Under the pieces are notes generated by a model. The model had not been told where the DNA came from. It saw nothing but the letters and a program-made list of their open reading frames with translations, and made no database searches. A stretch of 56,487 bases of DNA from Limnohabitans sp. DM1. Lineage in GTDB: Bacteria; Pseudomonadota; Gammaproteobacteria; Burkholderiales; Burkholderiaceae_C. The stretch spans positions 1-56,487 of the forward strand of contig NZ_CXOO01000050.1 in the NCBI RefSeq assembly GCF_001269385.1, written 5' to 3'. Position numbers and translations under genes: made by a program. Positions 1 to 9,200 of the stretch are shown here, in pieces. Each line of letters starts with the position of its first letter. Within the stretch, counting starts at the first letter, position 1.

Positions 1-162
1 GACCGTGAGCGCGATTTGGCCGTTGCCGAGGTGCGTGCCGACGAAATCAAAACCCGCGCCGCCCAGCTCACCGATCAGCTAAACGCAGCAACCGCACAAA
101 ATTCACAGTTACTGCAGACCATCAAGGAAATGCAGCAAGCTAAGAATCAAAACGGAAAGTAA
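1..162 (+). CDS. 3' end of a coiled-coil protein, possibly KfrA-like (partial)
   Basis: Frame 1 is open from the window edge to a TAA at 160-162, giving 53 residues of C-terminus. The residues are rich in Ala, Gln, Glu, Asp and Arg with heptad-like spacing, so this is the end of a long alpha-helical coiled coil. Such tails are usual in KfrA-type plasmid/ICE DNA-binding proteins, but the diagnostic N-terminal domain lies outside the window, so that identity is only a guess. The gene runs toward the repeat array at 203-505. Confidence 0.6.
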   Translation, partial: DRERDLAVAEVRADEIKTRAAQLTDQLNAATAQNSQLLQTIKEMQQAKNQNGK

Positions 163-202
163 CGACGGGTTTGCGCATCCCAAGCGGCGCGCGGCGGCCT
201 TG

Positions 203-505
203 AAGGTGACCACTTATGGGGGGAGCCAGCCAAAGGTTGCCATTTATGGGGAAAGCAAACCTCAAGGTGACCATTTATGGGGCGAGCCATCCAAAGGTTG
301 CCACTTATGGGGGGAGCAAACCTCAAGGTGACCATTTATGGGGCGAGCCAGCCAAAGGTTGCCATTTATGGGGAAAGCAAACCTCAAGGTGACCATTTAT
401 GGGGCGAGCCAGCCAAAGGTTGCCATTTATGGGGAAAGCAAACCTCAAGGTGACCATATATGGGGCGAGCCATAACCAAAGGTGACCACTTATGGGGAGA
501 ATGCC
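203..505. repeat. Tandem array of about five 60-bp units, each made of two 30-bp half units
   Basis: Ten half units follow each other without gaps. Each begins A(A)GGTGACCA or AAAGGTTGCCA and continues with (T/C)TTATGGGG. GTGACC and GTTGCC half units alternate, so the true period is about 60 bp. Half-unit tails also alternate (GCGAGCCAGCC versus GAAAGCAAACCTC). The array lies between the 3' ends of two convergent genes. There are no unique spacers, so it is not a CRISPR. Short ATG-containing open frames across it are products of the repeat. Confidence 0.9.
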
Positions 506-532
506 GACCCGCTGGAGATGGTTCAAATCACG

Positions 533-1132
533 TCATTGGACACTTCGCTTCTCCTTTCGAAACTCAGCAGCGCACTGCGTATCAACCCCCGACCAAATAC
601 CGACCTTACGCGTTTGTGCGTCTTCGAGTGCCGCCCGGGCTTGCGCTCGGTCAGTCGGATCAGCCTCGTGTTCAAACCTGGGATCAATGCAGCCGAACCC
701 GGCCTTAAGCATCAAGGGGGCGACATTAGCACCAGAGAGCGTTCGCACGATGCACACGCTGCGGCCATATCGGTCAGATTTGTAGCAGTCGCAATGCGCG
801 CCGCCCAGCGTGAGCATGCGCAGATGATCAGTCGCCCGCCGACTGAAAGGTTGGCCAACTTCAGGCGCGTCAAACCCGGCTAGTCGCACGCGCACCAGCT
901 CACCGCCCCGCTTGAAGTTGAAGGTGTCGCCGTCTGCAAAGCGAATCGGCTTGCAGATTTCCTCGGCCATCGCGGCCGTCGGGTTGAACAGCACCAGGAA
1001 GCAGCCAATGCTGACCACCGCTAAAAACACGCGACGCCGCAAAGCGAAATACCCGGCCATGACCAACGCCGCCAGCATGACGAAAAGTGTGAGCGATGTT
1101 GCGACAAGGTTTATTTGTATCTCGTTTTGCAT
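533..1132 (-). CDS. Membrane-anchored thermonuclease (SNase-like) family protein
   Basis: The protein has 199 residues. Two hydrophobic segments (about 8-30 and 34-57) place the rest in the periplasm or at the membrane; the second ends in a signal-peptidase-like AMA. Residues 60-165 match the staphylococcal nuclease fold. There is an Asp pair D67/D69 at the calcium site, then R83 followed by the DAPE motif with E91, and R124 in the YGR motif. These correspond to Arg35, Glu43 and Arg87 of Staphylococcus nuclease, so the active site looks complete. The protein probably cleaves DNA or RNA outside the cytoplasm. The ATG at 1132 is the first good start. The gene ends into the tandem repeat array and has no operon partner. 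Family assignment is firm; biological role is inferred. Confidence 0.8.
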   Translation of the reverse strand: MQNEIQINLVATSLTLFVMLAALVMAGYFALRRRVFLAVVSIGCFLVLFNPTAAMAEEICKPIRFADGDTFNFKRGGELVRVRLAGFDAPEVGQPFSRRATDHLRMLTLGGAHCDCYKSDRYGRSVCIVRTLSGANVAPLMLKAGFGCIDPRFEHEADPTDRAQARAALEDAQTRKVGIWSGVDTQCAAEFRKEKRSVQ

Positions 1133-1535
1133 TTCTTCATGCTCTTTTGATTCATGCAGTCGATGCGCACGATTTGATGGTTATGGGTCGGGGAGGGGAG
1201 GGCGGGAACGTCCGCATGATGGCATCGGATCTGTATACAAAAATGGCATGTTGACATGCTTTAGAGCGCTGAAATTTCGATGATTTTGCTTCGATGCGGC
1301 CCGTCTGCTGGATGGGGGAGATGATTTTTTAAATAATTGACCGCTACTTTGCATTGATCGCAGGCGTTCCGCGTGCCAGCACTTATGGCTGGTCGTGCTT
1401 GAGAATGGAGCTCCTGCATGGCAAGAAGCAGATGCTCAAAACCACATTGTTTTCAATAAATGCCGAAGTTTAACTTCCTGTTTTTCTATAAAAACAGTGG
1501 TAAGATTTCATGAAGCTGAACTTCCGGAATCTCCA
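1133..1535. other. 403-bp intergenic region between divergent genes
   Basis: It separates the leftward nuclease gene from the rightward two-gene module starting at 1536. A short open frame from 1395 reads into the next gene, but it lacks a ribosome site and its residues look non-coding. The part near 1440-1535 is A/T rich and carries the inverted repeat listed separately. No RNA gene is seen. Confidence 0.6.
1478..1497. promoter_or_regulatory. Perfect inverted repeat, candidate operator
   Basis: The arms are CTGTTTTT and AAAAACAG with a CTAT spacer, ending 38 bp before the ATG at 1536. An XRE regulator is encoded by the second gene of this operon, so autoregulation through this site is the simplest idea. 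The CTG-to-CAG spacing is 14, not the 10 of a LexA box. Confidence 0.5.
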
Positions 1536-2177
1536 ATGAAGGCAATCCTCCACGCCGAACCCTCCTCGGTTTTTTCACGCCTGCAGCAGTTGGGCTTGAC
1601 CGAAGCCGCGTTGCGGCGCGCGGTCATGGCTGGCTACATGGCCAAGACGAACTGCACCGATAACCACCCCCCGCTGTTCCCGCCTATCGCGGCGTGGAGC
1701 GAAGCCGTTCGTACGCTGCGTGATGTGCTAAAGCCAGAGGGCTGGGAGCGCTTCAACGACCAGAACTCGCCTAAGACAGTTAGTCCCGACGGCTCTATAT
1801 CAATCATCGTCTCAACCGGCAACGAAGCAACAGGTAATCCGCATGCTGAGCCCGCTACGACCTCATCAAAGGGACCAAATACCGCGGGGGCCATAGAGAT
1901 CAACCGGAGTTTGCAGCTTTACTTGCCGGGCATGGAGCTACCTGTGCCACTTCAAGACGAAGACGAGAAGGTGACGACGTGGATCTTGCTGGCACACCAT
2001 GCGAAGAACGAGCTGCGTGCAGAGCTGTCGTTGCCGCTGGACGTCGCTAGCGATGGCCGCGTATCGGTTTGGCAAGAGCGGATCATCTTGCGGACCCAGC
2101 CGCTTGATGGGGAGCAAGTGGTGATCACACCTCCTGTCCAACCTGACATCGACGTTGCGGTTCGGCGGAAGGCATGA
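1536..2177 (+). CDS. Conserved protein of unknown function, partner of XRE/ImmA regulator
   Basis: The product has 213 residues, no signal peptide and no membrane segment. The start chosen is ATG 1536 (MKAILHAEPSS), because the upstream in-frame extension looks non-coding. Residues 10-60 are predicted helical (LQQLGLTEAALRRAV). The centre holds SIIVSTGNEATG and then SSKGPNTAGAIEINRS, which look like the conserved core. The C-terminal part (KVTTWILLAHH to RIILRTQP) looks beta rich. I know of similar proteins sitting next to XRE/ImmA genes but of no assigned function. Its stop overlaps the next start by 4 bp (ATGA), so the two are translationally coupled. That layout fits a toxin-antitoxin or repressor-protease pair, with this as the possible effector. 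This is inference. Confidence 0.75.
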   Translation: MKAILHAEPSSVFSRLQQLGLTEAALRRAVMAGYMAKTNCTDNHPPLFPPIAAWSEAVRTLRDVLKPEGWERFNDQNSPKTVSPDGSISIIVSTGNEATGNPHAEPATTSSKGPNTAGAIEINRSLQLYLPGMELPVPLQDEDEKVTTWILLAHHAKNELRAELSLPLDVASDGRVSVWQERIILRTQPLDGEQVVITPPVQPDIDVAVRRKA

Positions 2178-3286
2178 GCTACGGTGCAGAGTTCAACCCG
2201 AACCGCTTAAGCCTTGCTCGTAGACGTCGAGGGCTTACAAAAAGGAAGTTGGCAGAGCTCATCGGCGCGGATGTACGGACGGTTATTGCCTATGAGAGCG
2301 GAGAGTACAAGCCTGAAAAAGAAAGACTTCTCGCTCTATCTGAGCAACTGAATTTCCCGGTGCAGTTTTTTGTCGGCTCGGACGTACAGGAGGTGACACC
2401 CGACGTTGTAAGCTTCCGGTCCATGTCGAAGATGACCGCCGGTCAGCGGGACGCAGCGCTCGGCGCTGGTGCGGTCGCACTTATGCTGAACGACTGGATT
2501 GAGCAGAGGTTCGAATTGCCTGCGGCGCAGTTGCCAGACCTCAGCCACGAGGCCAGTCCTGCGGCGGCGGCAGCCGCACTGCGCCGTATTTGGGGTCTCG
2601 GTGAACTGCCAATCAAGAACATGGTGTATCTGCTTGAAGCGCGTGGCGTCCGGGTATTTTCGCTTTCTCTGGACACAGCCCACGTTGACGCGTATTCAAT
2701 GTGGCATGCCGCTACGCCTTTCGTTTTCCTCAACACGATGAAGTCATGTGAGCGCAGCCGCTTCGATGCTGCACATGAACTTGGGCACTTAGTCCTTCAT
2801 CGTCATGCTGGCCCTAAAGTCAAGGACGCTGAGCGCCAAGCCAACGAGTTTGCATCGGCGTTCCTCATGCCGGAAGGAAGCGTTCTGGCCAATGCGCCTG
2901 TCATGGCCACAGTGGATCAACTGATTACACACAAGGTGTTCTGGACGGTATCTGTCGCAGCGCTTGCCTACAGGCTGAAAGACCTCAAGCTGGTCAACGA
3001 TTGGCACTATCGATCGCTGTGCATAGAGATGGCGCAACGTGGGTACCAAAAGTCTGAGCCTAATAGCGCGCCGCGGGAGACGTCACAGGTCTTCCAAAAG
3101 GTATTCGCTGCGTTGAGGGAGGATGGCATGACGCGCGCTGATATCGCCGCCCAACTATCCGTACACGTCAATGAGCTGGATGAGCTGGTATTCGGCTTAG
3201 CACTGACCGCACTGGTAGGTGACACGCGGGCGCTGAGCCGCCCGCGACGGCCAGTGCTGCAAGTGATCGAGGGTGGGCGCGAATAG
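2174..3286 (+). CDS. XRE-family regulator with ImmA/IrrE metallopeptidase domain
   Basis: The protein has 370 residues. Residues 8-62 form a helix-turn-helix of the XRE type (LARRRRGLTKRKLAELIGA followed by a typical IAYESGE). Residues about 140-290 form an ImmA/IrrE domain with the zinc motif H201-E-x-x-H205 (AAHELGH). The C-terminal 80 residues contain another helical segment. In this family the peptidase part cleaves or senses a partner repressor, while the HTH binds the local promoter. It is the second gene of a two-gene unit and starts inside the last codon of the upstream gene. The inverted repeat at 1478-1497 is a plausible target. The gene ends facing the defence operon's helicase, 268 bp away. 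Confidence 0.85.
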   Translation: MSYGAEFNPNRLSLARRRRGLTKRKLAELIGADVRTVIAYESGEYKPEKERLLALSEQLNFPVQFFVGSDVQEVTPDVVSFRSMSKMTAGQRDAALGAGAVALMLNDWIEQRFELPAAQLPDLSHEASPAAAAAALRRIWGLGELPIKNMVYLLEARGVRVFSLSLDTAHVDAYSMWHAATPFVFLNTMKSCERSRFDAAHELGHLVLHRHAGPKVKDAERQANEFASAFLMPEGSVLANAPVMATVDQLITHKVFWTVSVAALAYRLKDLKLVNDWHYRSLCIEMAQRGYQKSEPNSAPRETSQVFQKVFAALREDGMTRADIAAQLSVHVNELDELVFGLALTALVGDTRALSRPRRPVLQVIEGGRE

Positions 3287-3554
3287 GCCGCGCAAGTGCT
3301 TAGGCTCAACGATGACCAGACTCGGCATGGCTGCTTGTTGGGCATAAATGATGCTGGCCATGATTTCCTCACTGAGTACCCCCTTGAGCTGGGGGATGCT
3401 CGTGGCGCCTAGCGTTCTGTCGGCGACATAGTCTTGTTTCCGAAGATGGCCGCCGACAAGGCGGAGAGTCAAAGCGACATAAGAAACTTCCTGAAGGTAA
3501 ATTAAACAACAGAAAGAAAGTAAATGAGAACGGCGTGAGCTTCCCTTGTCGCTC
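3287..3554. other. Gap between convergent genes with a possible leftward ORF remnant
   Basis: A leftward frame begins at a TTG at 3472 with AGGAAG upstream and runs to 3197, into the antisense of the XRE gene. Its first part (residues 17-45) looks protein-like, with SIPQLKGVLSEEIMASIIY. The nearest ATG in the leader is followed by a stop after two codons, suggesting a frameshifted or dead small gene. I do not call it a gene. No clear terminator hairpin is visible. Confidence 0.3.
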
Positions 3555-6287
3555 CTACCAACCCTCGTTGAGCCGTTCTAAAAGCTCTGTCCTTGCCAAA
3601 ACCTTGGAACAAAGCTCCCACCGTTCTTTCCCAGGGTCCACACTTTCACGGGTCTGGTAACGAATTTCAAAGGCGTTTTTGGCTGCCTGACGGCGCTCGA
3701 TGTACTTATCGAGCTCTTCATCCATCAGCTCCTGGTCCTCAATCCACTCATCGTCCAGGGTATCGGGCAATGAGCCAAAGATGTCGAACTTGTCCTTGAG
3801 GCGGCTCGACAGAACGCTGTAAACCTTCTCGTCGCGCGTGTCGGCATAGACCAGGTTCAGCATGTCAACCGTGCGTCGCGCTTGGCCAAAGCGTTTGATA
3901 CGGCCCAGCCGCTGCTCGAGCTTGCTGGGGTTCCACGGTAGGTCGACGTTGATAAGGGTGCCAAGGGTCTGCAGGTTCAAGCCCTCACAAGCCGCGTCGG
4001 TGGCCACCACTATCTTAATTTCGTGCCGCTTGACCGCGCCCTTGATGTACTCGCGCTCAATCGTCGAGAACTCTTCCCCCCTGAACAGACCACTTTTTCC
4101 GGCGCCAGCGTATACCGCCACCACCTGGTCTGGGTGAGTCCTCGCAATCTCAGACGCCACCCACTTGGCAGTGTCGAAGTATTGGCTGAAGATGATGCAG
4201 CCGTGCTCAGCCCAGGTCTTGTTTTCGGGGGCAGGTCCTGTGCGATGCTCGACCAGGAAGTAATTGACCGCGGATAGCTTCGGGTCTCTAGCCTCCTGCC
4301 GCCCGAGCTCAGCCACGATTTGCCGCAGGCAATCAGCCTCCTTGTCGGTCAGCGAGTCCAGGGCATTTTCCAACCCTTCTAGCTCTTCCTCATCCTCGAT
4401 AGTTCGCTTGTCAAGCATCATCTGGGCCGTGGAGCGTCCGGCAGCGAAACTGGAACAGATGCGCTGCAGCAACAAGTTCTTCATGAAACCCGCAGCCTTG
4501 GTGCGCTGGCTCAGCAGTGCGGTGAACTCCTCTGCCGCTTGGTAGGCCATATTGAATGGGTGGTTGGTCATCAAACCGATGCCATCCAAGGTCAAGCCGG
4601 GGTATGAGCCCAAGGGTGCCTTAGGGTCAGGGTGTACATCGACCTCTACGCGCTCCAGCAGGCCCATGTCCTCGAGCACGTCTCGACGGCGCAGCACGGT
4701 GTGGCGCAGGATGGGATTGTTGTTCTTGAAGAAGTCCTTATCGCTGGCAATGTCCTCCAGAGTCATCTGAGAGGCAAAGTCCAGGTCGTGGAAGTTCAGG
4801 TCACTGAAGTGATGCGCGTCGGCCAAGTCCAGTGTCATGCGCAGGCTCTTGAGACGCTCATCTTTTTCAGTGCTCGGCGGCAGCGGTGTCTTCAGCAGCT
4901 CCCAGACGTCGGCCGGATTGGAGAAGGTGATTGCACCCTTGACGATGGGTAGCGCATCATCGCAATTGCGCCATTTGCTGGTGAACTCTCGGCCCATGAC
5001 GAAGCCTGCGCCTTCATTGAGCAGGTTCAGCAAATCCCATAGCTCAGCCACCTCGGTTTGTATGGGGGTGGCGGTGCCAATCACCATGTGCTTGGTGCGC
5101 TTGGCCAGCCTGGTCATGAAGGTCAGCAAGTTGTTTGGCTTGTATTCCTTCTTGCTGATGCCACGGCTTACGCGGGCCTTGTGGCCCTCGTCCAGCACCA
5201 CGGTGCCGTAGTAAAGGCTCAGCAGCTCGTCACACTCATCCGCCTTGTGAAAGATGAGGCCCTGAGAGACGATGGCAATGGCGCTTGGACACCTCTTGAT
5301 GGCAGCTGCCCCCTGGGTGTTCTTGATGATGTGGCCGTGCTCGTCCTGCCAGCATTTACGGTTGGACAGCCAGACCGCGCTGGGTATACCCAAGCGGTCC
5401 TTGAGTTCTGTCTGCCACTGGAAGGTCAAAGTCGAGGGGCACAGGATGAGCACCTTGCCATCACCCAGGAGGGATGCGACCAAGGCCGAGCCGGCCATAG
5501 AAAGCGTTTTTCCGACGCCGACCTCGTCGGCCAGCAGCAGCCGGACCTTACCGTAAGTCTCACGATGCTGCAGGAAGATGGAAACAAATGCCCGTTGCCA
5601 GGGCTGCAGCATCTCACCCGCCCGGTACAGCGGGCTCTCGACCATGGCAGCGCCCGGCACATCTTCTGGCTTGAGCTCTTCAAAACGCACCTCGTGGCGC
5701 TTGGCCACGCGCTCAACCTCTTCGATGATGGCGTCGGGCAATGGGTAGCTGTCAGCCCACAGTGCCTCGAACTCCTCATCCACCCAGGCTACAGCCTCGG
5801 GGGAAGGGTCTTCCCACAGGATTTCGTAGTTGTCAGCAAAGGCACTCTTGGACTCGTTGATAGAGCCCATGAAGCTGGTCTTGCTGCCATCGGCACGCTC
5901 GATGACACCCGCCTTGCCGTGCAAGAAGACTCGGTCTTTTGGCACCACGCGCACCTGTACGTTGCCCTTGCGCAGCAGCTCATAAAGCTTGCGGTACTTG
6001 TCGCGGTACAGCAGGGCCTCGGTCGCGGGCGACACCTCGTTCCAGGTCTCTTTGAGGGCCGCCTCGCGGGCGGCCTGTGATACCCGGATATCCGCGATGT
6101 CCAGTTCGCTGTTGCAGACAATGCGCACGTCCGGGATGTCGCCGATTTCTTCCCCGACCAGCTCGAAGATAGAGCTGCGGAAGTAGCCTGCAATACGTCG
6201 GTAGGATACGGCCCCCTCCAGGCGCTTGGCCAGGAACTCCTTGTCCAAACGCTGCCTACGAGAGCTGAACCGCTGGATGCCACTCAT
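3555..6287 (-). CDS. PLD-domain SNF2-type helicase of an anti-phage operon
   Basis: The start is ATG 6287 (MSGIQRFSS), 4 bp after the methyltransferase stop, giving 910 residues; a longer frame upstream only overlaps the methyltransferase. Residues 20-160 are a phospholipase-D-like domain with H123-G-K125 and GSIN at 141-144, so a nuclease-type half site. The SF2 helicase core follows: motif I GVGK (K260), motif II DEGH (366-369), motif III GTATP (404-408). Motifs V and VI are near residue 790 (ATDAACEGLNLQ, then EQRLGRIKRFGQ). This is the N-terminal-PLD/SNF2 architecture found in phage-defence loci, where the protein probably tracks on invading DNA and nicks it. It is the last gene of the operon, so it depends on the upstream promoter near 13.4 kb. 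Confidence 0.88.
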   Translation of the reverse strand: MSGIQRFSSRRQRLDKEFLAKRLEGAVSYRRIAGYFRSSIFELVGEEIGDIPDVRIVCNSELDIADIRVSQAAREAALKETWNEVSPATEALLYRDKYRKLYELLRKGNVQVRVVPKDRVFLHGKAGVIERADGSKTSFMGSINESKSAFADNYEILWEDPSPEAVAWVDEEFEALWADSYPLPDAIIEEVERVAKRHEVRFEELKPEDVPGAAMVESPLYRAGEMLQPWQRAFVSIFLQHRETYGKVRLLLADEVGVGKTLSMAGSALVASLLGDGKVLILCPSTLTFQWQTELKDRLGIPSAVWLSNRKCWQDEHGHIIKNTQGAAAIKRCPSAIAIVSQGLIFHKADECDELLSLYYGTVVLDEGHKARVSRGISKKEYKPNNLLTFMTRLAKRTKHMVIGTATPIQTEVAELWDLLNLLNEGAGFVMGREFTSKWRNCDDALPIVKGAITFSNPADVWELLKTPLPPSTEKDERLKSLRMTLDLADAHHFSDLNFHDLDFASQMTLEDIASDKDFFKNNNPILRHTVLRRRDVLEDMGLLERVEVDVHPDPKAPLGSYPGLTLDGIGLMTNHPFNMAYQAAEEFTALLSQRTKAAGFMKNLLLQRICSSFAAGRSTAQMMLDKRTIEDEEELEGLENALDSLTDKEADCLRQIVAELGRQEARDPKLSAVNYFLVEHRTGPAPENKTWAEHGCIIFSQYFDTAKWVASEIARTHPDQVVAVYAGAGKSGLFRGEEFSTIEREYIKGAVKRHEIKIVVATDAACEGLNLQTLGTLINVDLPWNPSKLEQRLGRIKRFGQARRTVDMLNLVYADTRDEKVYSVLSSRLKDKFDIFGSLPDTLDDEWIEDQELMDEELDKYIERRQAAKNAFEIRYQTRESVDPGKERWELCSKVLARTELLERLNEGW

Positions 6288-6291
6288 GGCG

Positions 6292-9200
6292 TTACATCTT
6301 CTGGTTTTCGATGCCGTCGGCCAGCACGCGTGCGGCAGAGGCTTCTTCCGGACGCATGGTGTCGACCTTCTTGCTGATGAACCGAGCAATGGTGACCAAC
6401 ATGTCGCGTGACGAGTAAAACGCTCCTGGCTTGAGGTTTTGCTCCAGACCTTTGAGCACATCATCCAGGTCCTTCTGCGCCTGCAGGTCCATCAGCGCGT
6501 AGAGCACGGCCCGGATTGGTGTCTGGTACAGCTCCGACGACTGGTTCATCTCTGTCCGACCAAAGTCCTTGGCCGACTTCAGAGCTGCCTTGTTGGCGTT
6601 TTCGCTAGCCATCAAGGCGCTGAAGTCACGCACAGCGAAGGCCTTGGCGAAGTTCTGGTAGTTGTCCAGCTTGTTCAGACCGTGGGACTCCTGCTCCAAC
6701 ATCTTCAAGTAGAAGCGCTCGGCCGGCTCCAGGTCATGCCAAACAGACTCGTCCAAGCCCAAGGGAACGAGCATCTTGTTGGCAGTGTCGGTGGCGAAAT
6801 CAATCAAGCCCTCCACCAGGGTCTTCTGACCGGACACGCGCGGGCGTAATGCCTCTTGGGCCATGTCTTTGCCGTCAATGATGCTGTACTTGGTCAGCAC
6901 CTTGAGCGCTGCGGCATAGCCGGCCATCTGCAGGTCAGCGTCCTCGAACAGGTTGCCATCCTTGGCACGCTTGCTGTCAGCCGCGACCGTGTCGTTCATG
7001 CCGGTCAGTCGCTTGATTTGCTCTGCAACCTCCTCTTCCAGCTCATAGGCCAGGTCGGTCTGGTTGGTTCGCTTGGCACCAAGGCGTTTGCGCAGCACCA
7101 ACAGGATGGTGCCTTTCACGTAAGAGCCCTCACGCAGCGCGGAGTCTGTCTCTGTCACGAGATACCACGCCGCTGTGACACGCAAGCCGCTGGCCCACAC
7201 GATGTTGGCCATGTCGGCCCAGATGTTGCCGTCCTGGTGCGTGAACATCAGGACCTGAAGGCCGTTGTCGGGCATGCACTCCGCCATGCGCTTATAGGCG
7301 GCGACCATACTCAGGCGGAAGTCGTGGTCTTCGCCCTTGACAGCTAATTCACGGCGGGAGTCCCACGTCCAATGAGAAAATTCAGCAGGTGTCTTCTTGC
7401 GCAGCCACCCGATGAAAAACTCCAAAATTTCTTCGTACTTGACGGCATCGCCGTAAGGAGGGTCCGTGACGAAAATGTCGCACGGAGCCTTCAGTTCTCC
7501 TGAACTGTGATTCCGTACGTTAGCTTCACCCTTTCCTTGGATAGGGGCGCTTTTGAGAGACTTATTGAACACCACAAACAAGTCACTCGATGCTCGACAG
7601 CCATAGTTGTAAAAGGTATTGAGCGCCTGGTTATAGAAAACGTTGGAAGCACCATTGGATGCTCCTCCAATCTGACGACCAGAGCCGTCTTTTGCAACTC
7701 TAACTCCAGAGGTGGTCCACCTGGTCAACTTGCTCGAATAATCAAGCATGCCCGCAAATAGAACAGCCAAGGCTGGGTTTACAACTCGTTTTCTAACTAG
7801 GGCCAATACGATGAGCTGCCTCGCATTGAAAAGATGATGCCAATACGTCCAACCGCGAGTGCGTATGGGCTCGTCGGTTTTATCACCTGTCTCTATGCGT
7901 GTGTCAGGCACTAATCCCTGCTCTTGCCACTCAGCTAGGTGGGACCGCACGAATTCCGTAGCCCGCATTTCTCGGTCTAAGTCGGCCTGAGTAACGGAAC
8001 GGAACTCGGTAATTGCCCTTCCAGACTCCCCCTCGGGAAGCTCCTTTATCCACTGGATTGCATATAGCCGCTCATTGAAGATGTCGTCACCCCTGAAAGC
8101 AATATCTGACTTGTCCCACAGTCGTAGCCGGTTTCTTTTCACTGACTTCTCATCGACCTTGGTGGTGAAGTCGCCACGGATACTGGCAATGCTGTTGACG
8201 TGCTCGACACCGTTTACAACATGAACAACATTACCTTTTCTATAGGTGCCATTTTCAGCAGCCGCCATCTCCTTTGCAGTAGCGTCACATACCAGTTCAA
8301 TGTCGTAGCGCTTTTGGGCGGTAACCGGTACAAGCTTTACGCAGACCGATTTTCCCTTGCTAATTACAAGTGTCGGCAGGACCGGTACCTTCCAGCCTGA
8401 TGACGGACAAATCACTTCTAGGCAGTACAGATAGGCCTTGCCGCGCCAACCTTCACCATCTTGCTCGATACCTAAAGAGTCAATTTCAGCCTTGACCTCT
8501 GCTATAAGTTCGGCTTGCTCTGTTTCTAGTTCAAGCCGACGTTCTGGGCTTGCTCCGACGATGTTGAATGCGCCCCAAGTCAGCATGCAAGCCACTGGGT
8601 TCAAGTCAGAGGCGTAGACATCGCAGCCCAGTTGGGCTGCGGCAAAAGGAATCTGGCCTGACCCGGAGAAGGTATCCGCTACCGTGGGCCGATGACCGAA
8701 CCGCATGACCCCCAGCTGTTCGACCAGCTCTGGGTAAGAAAATGCGTTTGTTCCCAAGTGCTCATTGACTCGGCCCCAAATGTGGGTCGAAATCTCGTTT
8801 GCAACCTCTTCGGCCCTTTTGGCATCGGTAGCGAGGTCATGGTACGTGTCGTACTCAAATGTGAGTGCCGACACTTCATGCTTCATAGTCTCGGAAATAT
8901 CGGTGCGCCACTTCAACCGAGGAATCAGCTCTTTGCCTTTTTGGACGTAGGGGTAGTCTTTGAGGTCAAAAGGAGCGCTCTTGGGCAGGACGCACTCTGG
9001 GGGGTCAACCATAAAGTAAGCGCGGATATCTTCAATTTTGGCGGTTCTGACGATGTCGGCAGGTTTGATCAACCCCAAACGTTTGCTCATGGAAACATCA
9101 TCCATGCCCATCAACAGCTCAAAGACCTCCAGGTCTGCCATCGGGTCGTCTGTTGCGGGCAGAAGAGCTGCCAGCACACAGGCGCGGTTGAGAACCAAGG

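Noticed and set aside
203..505. CRISPR array
   Set aside because: Repeats are contiguous and alternate in two types; there are no unique spacers and no cas genes.
1478..1497. LexA (SOS) box
   Set aside because: The CTG and CAG are 14 bp apart, not 10.
3197..3472. Leftward small gene between the two defence modules
   Set aside because: It starts at a TTG, the leader ATG is followed by an early stop, and half of it is antisense to the XRE-ImmA gene.
5058..6080. Rightward open frame of 340 codons
   Set aside because: Antisense shadow of the PLD helicase.
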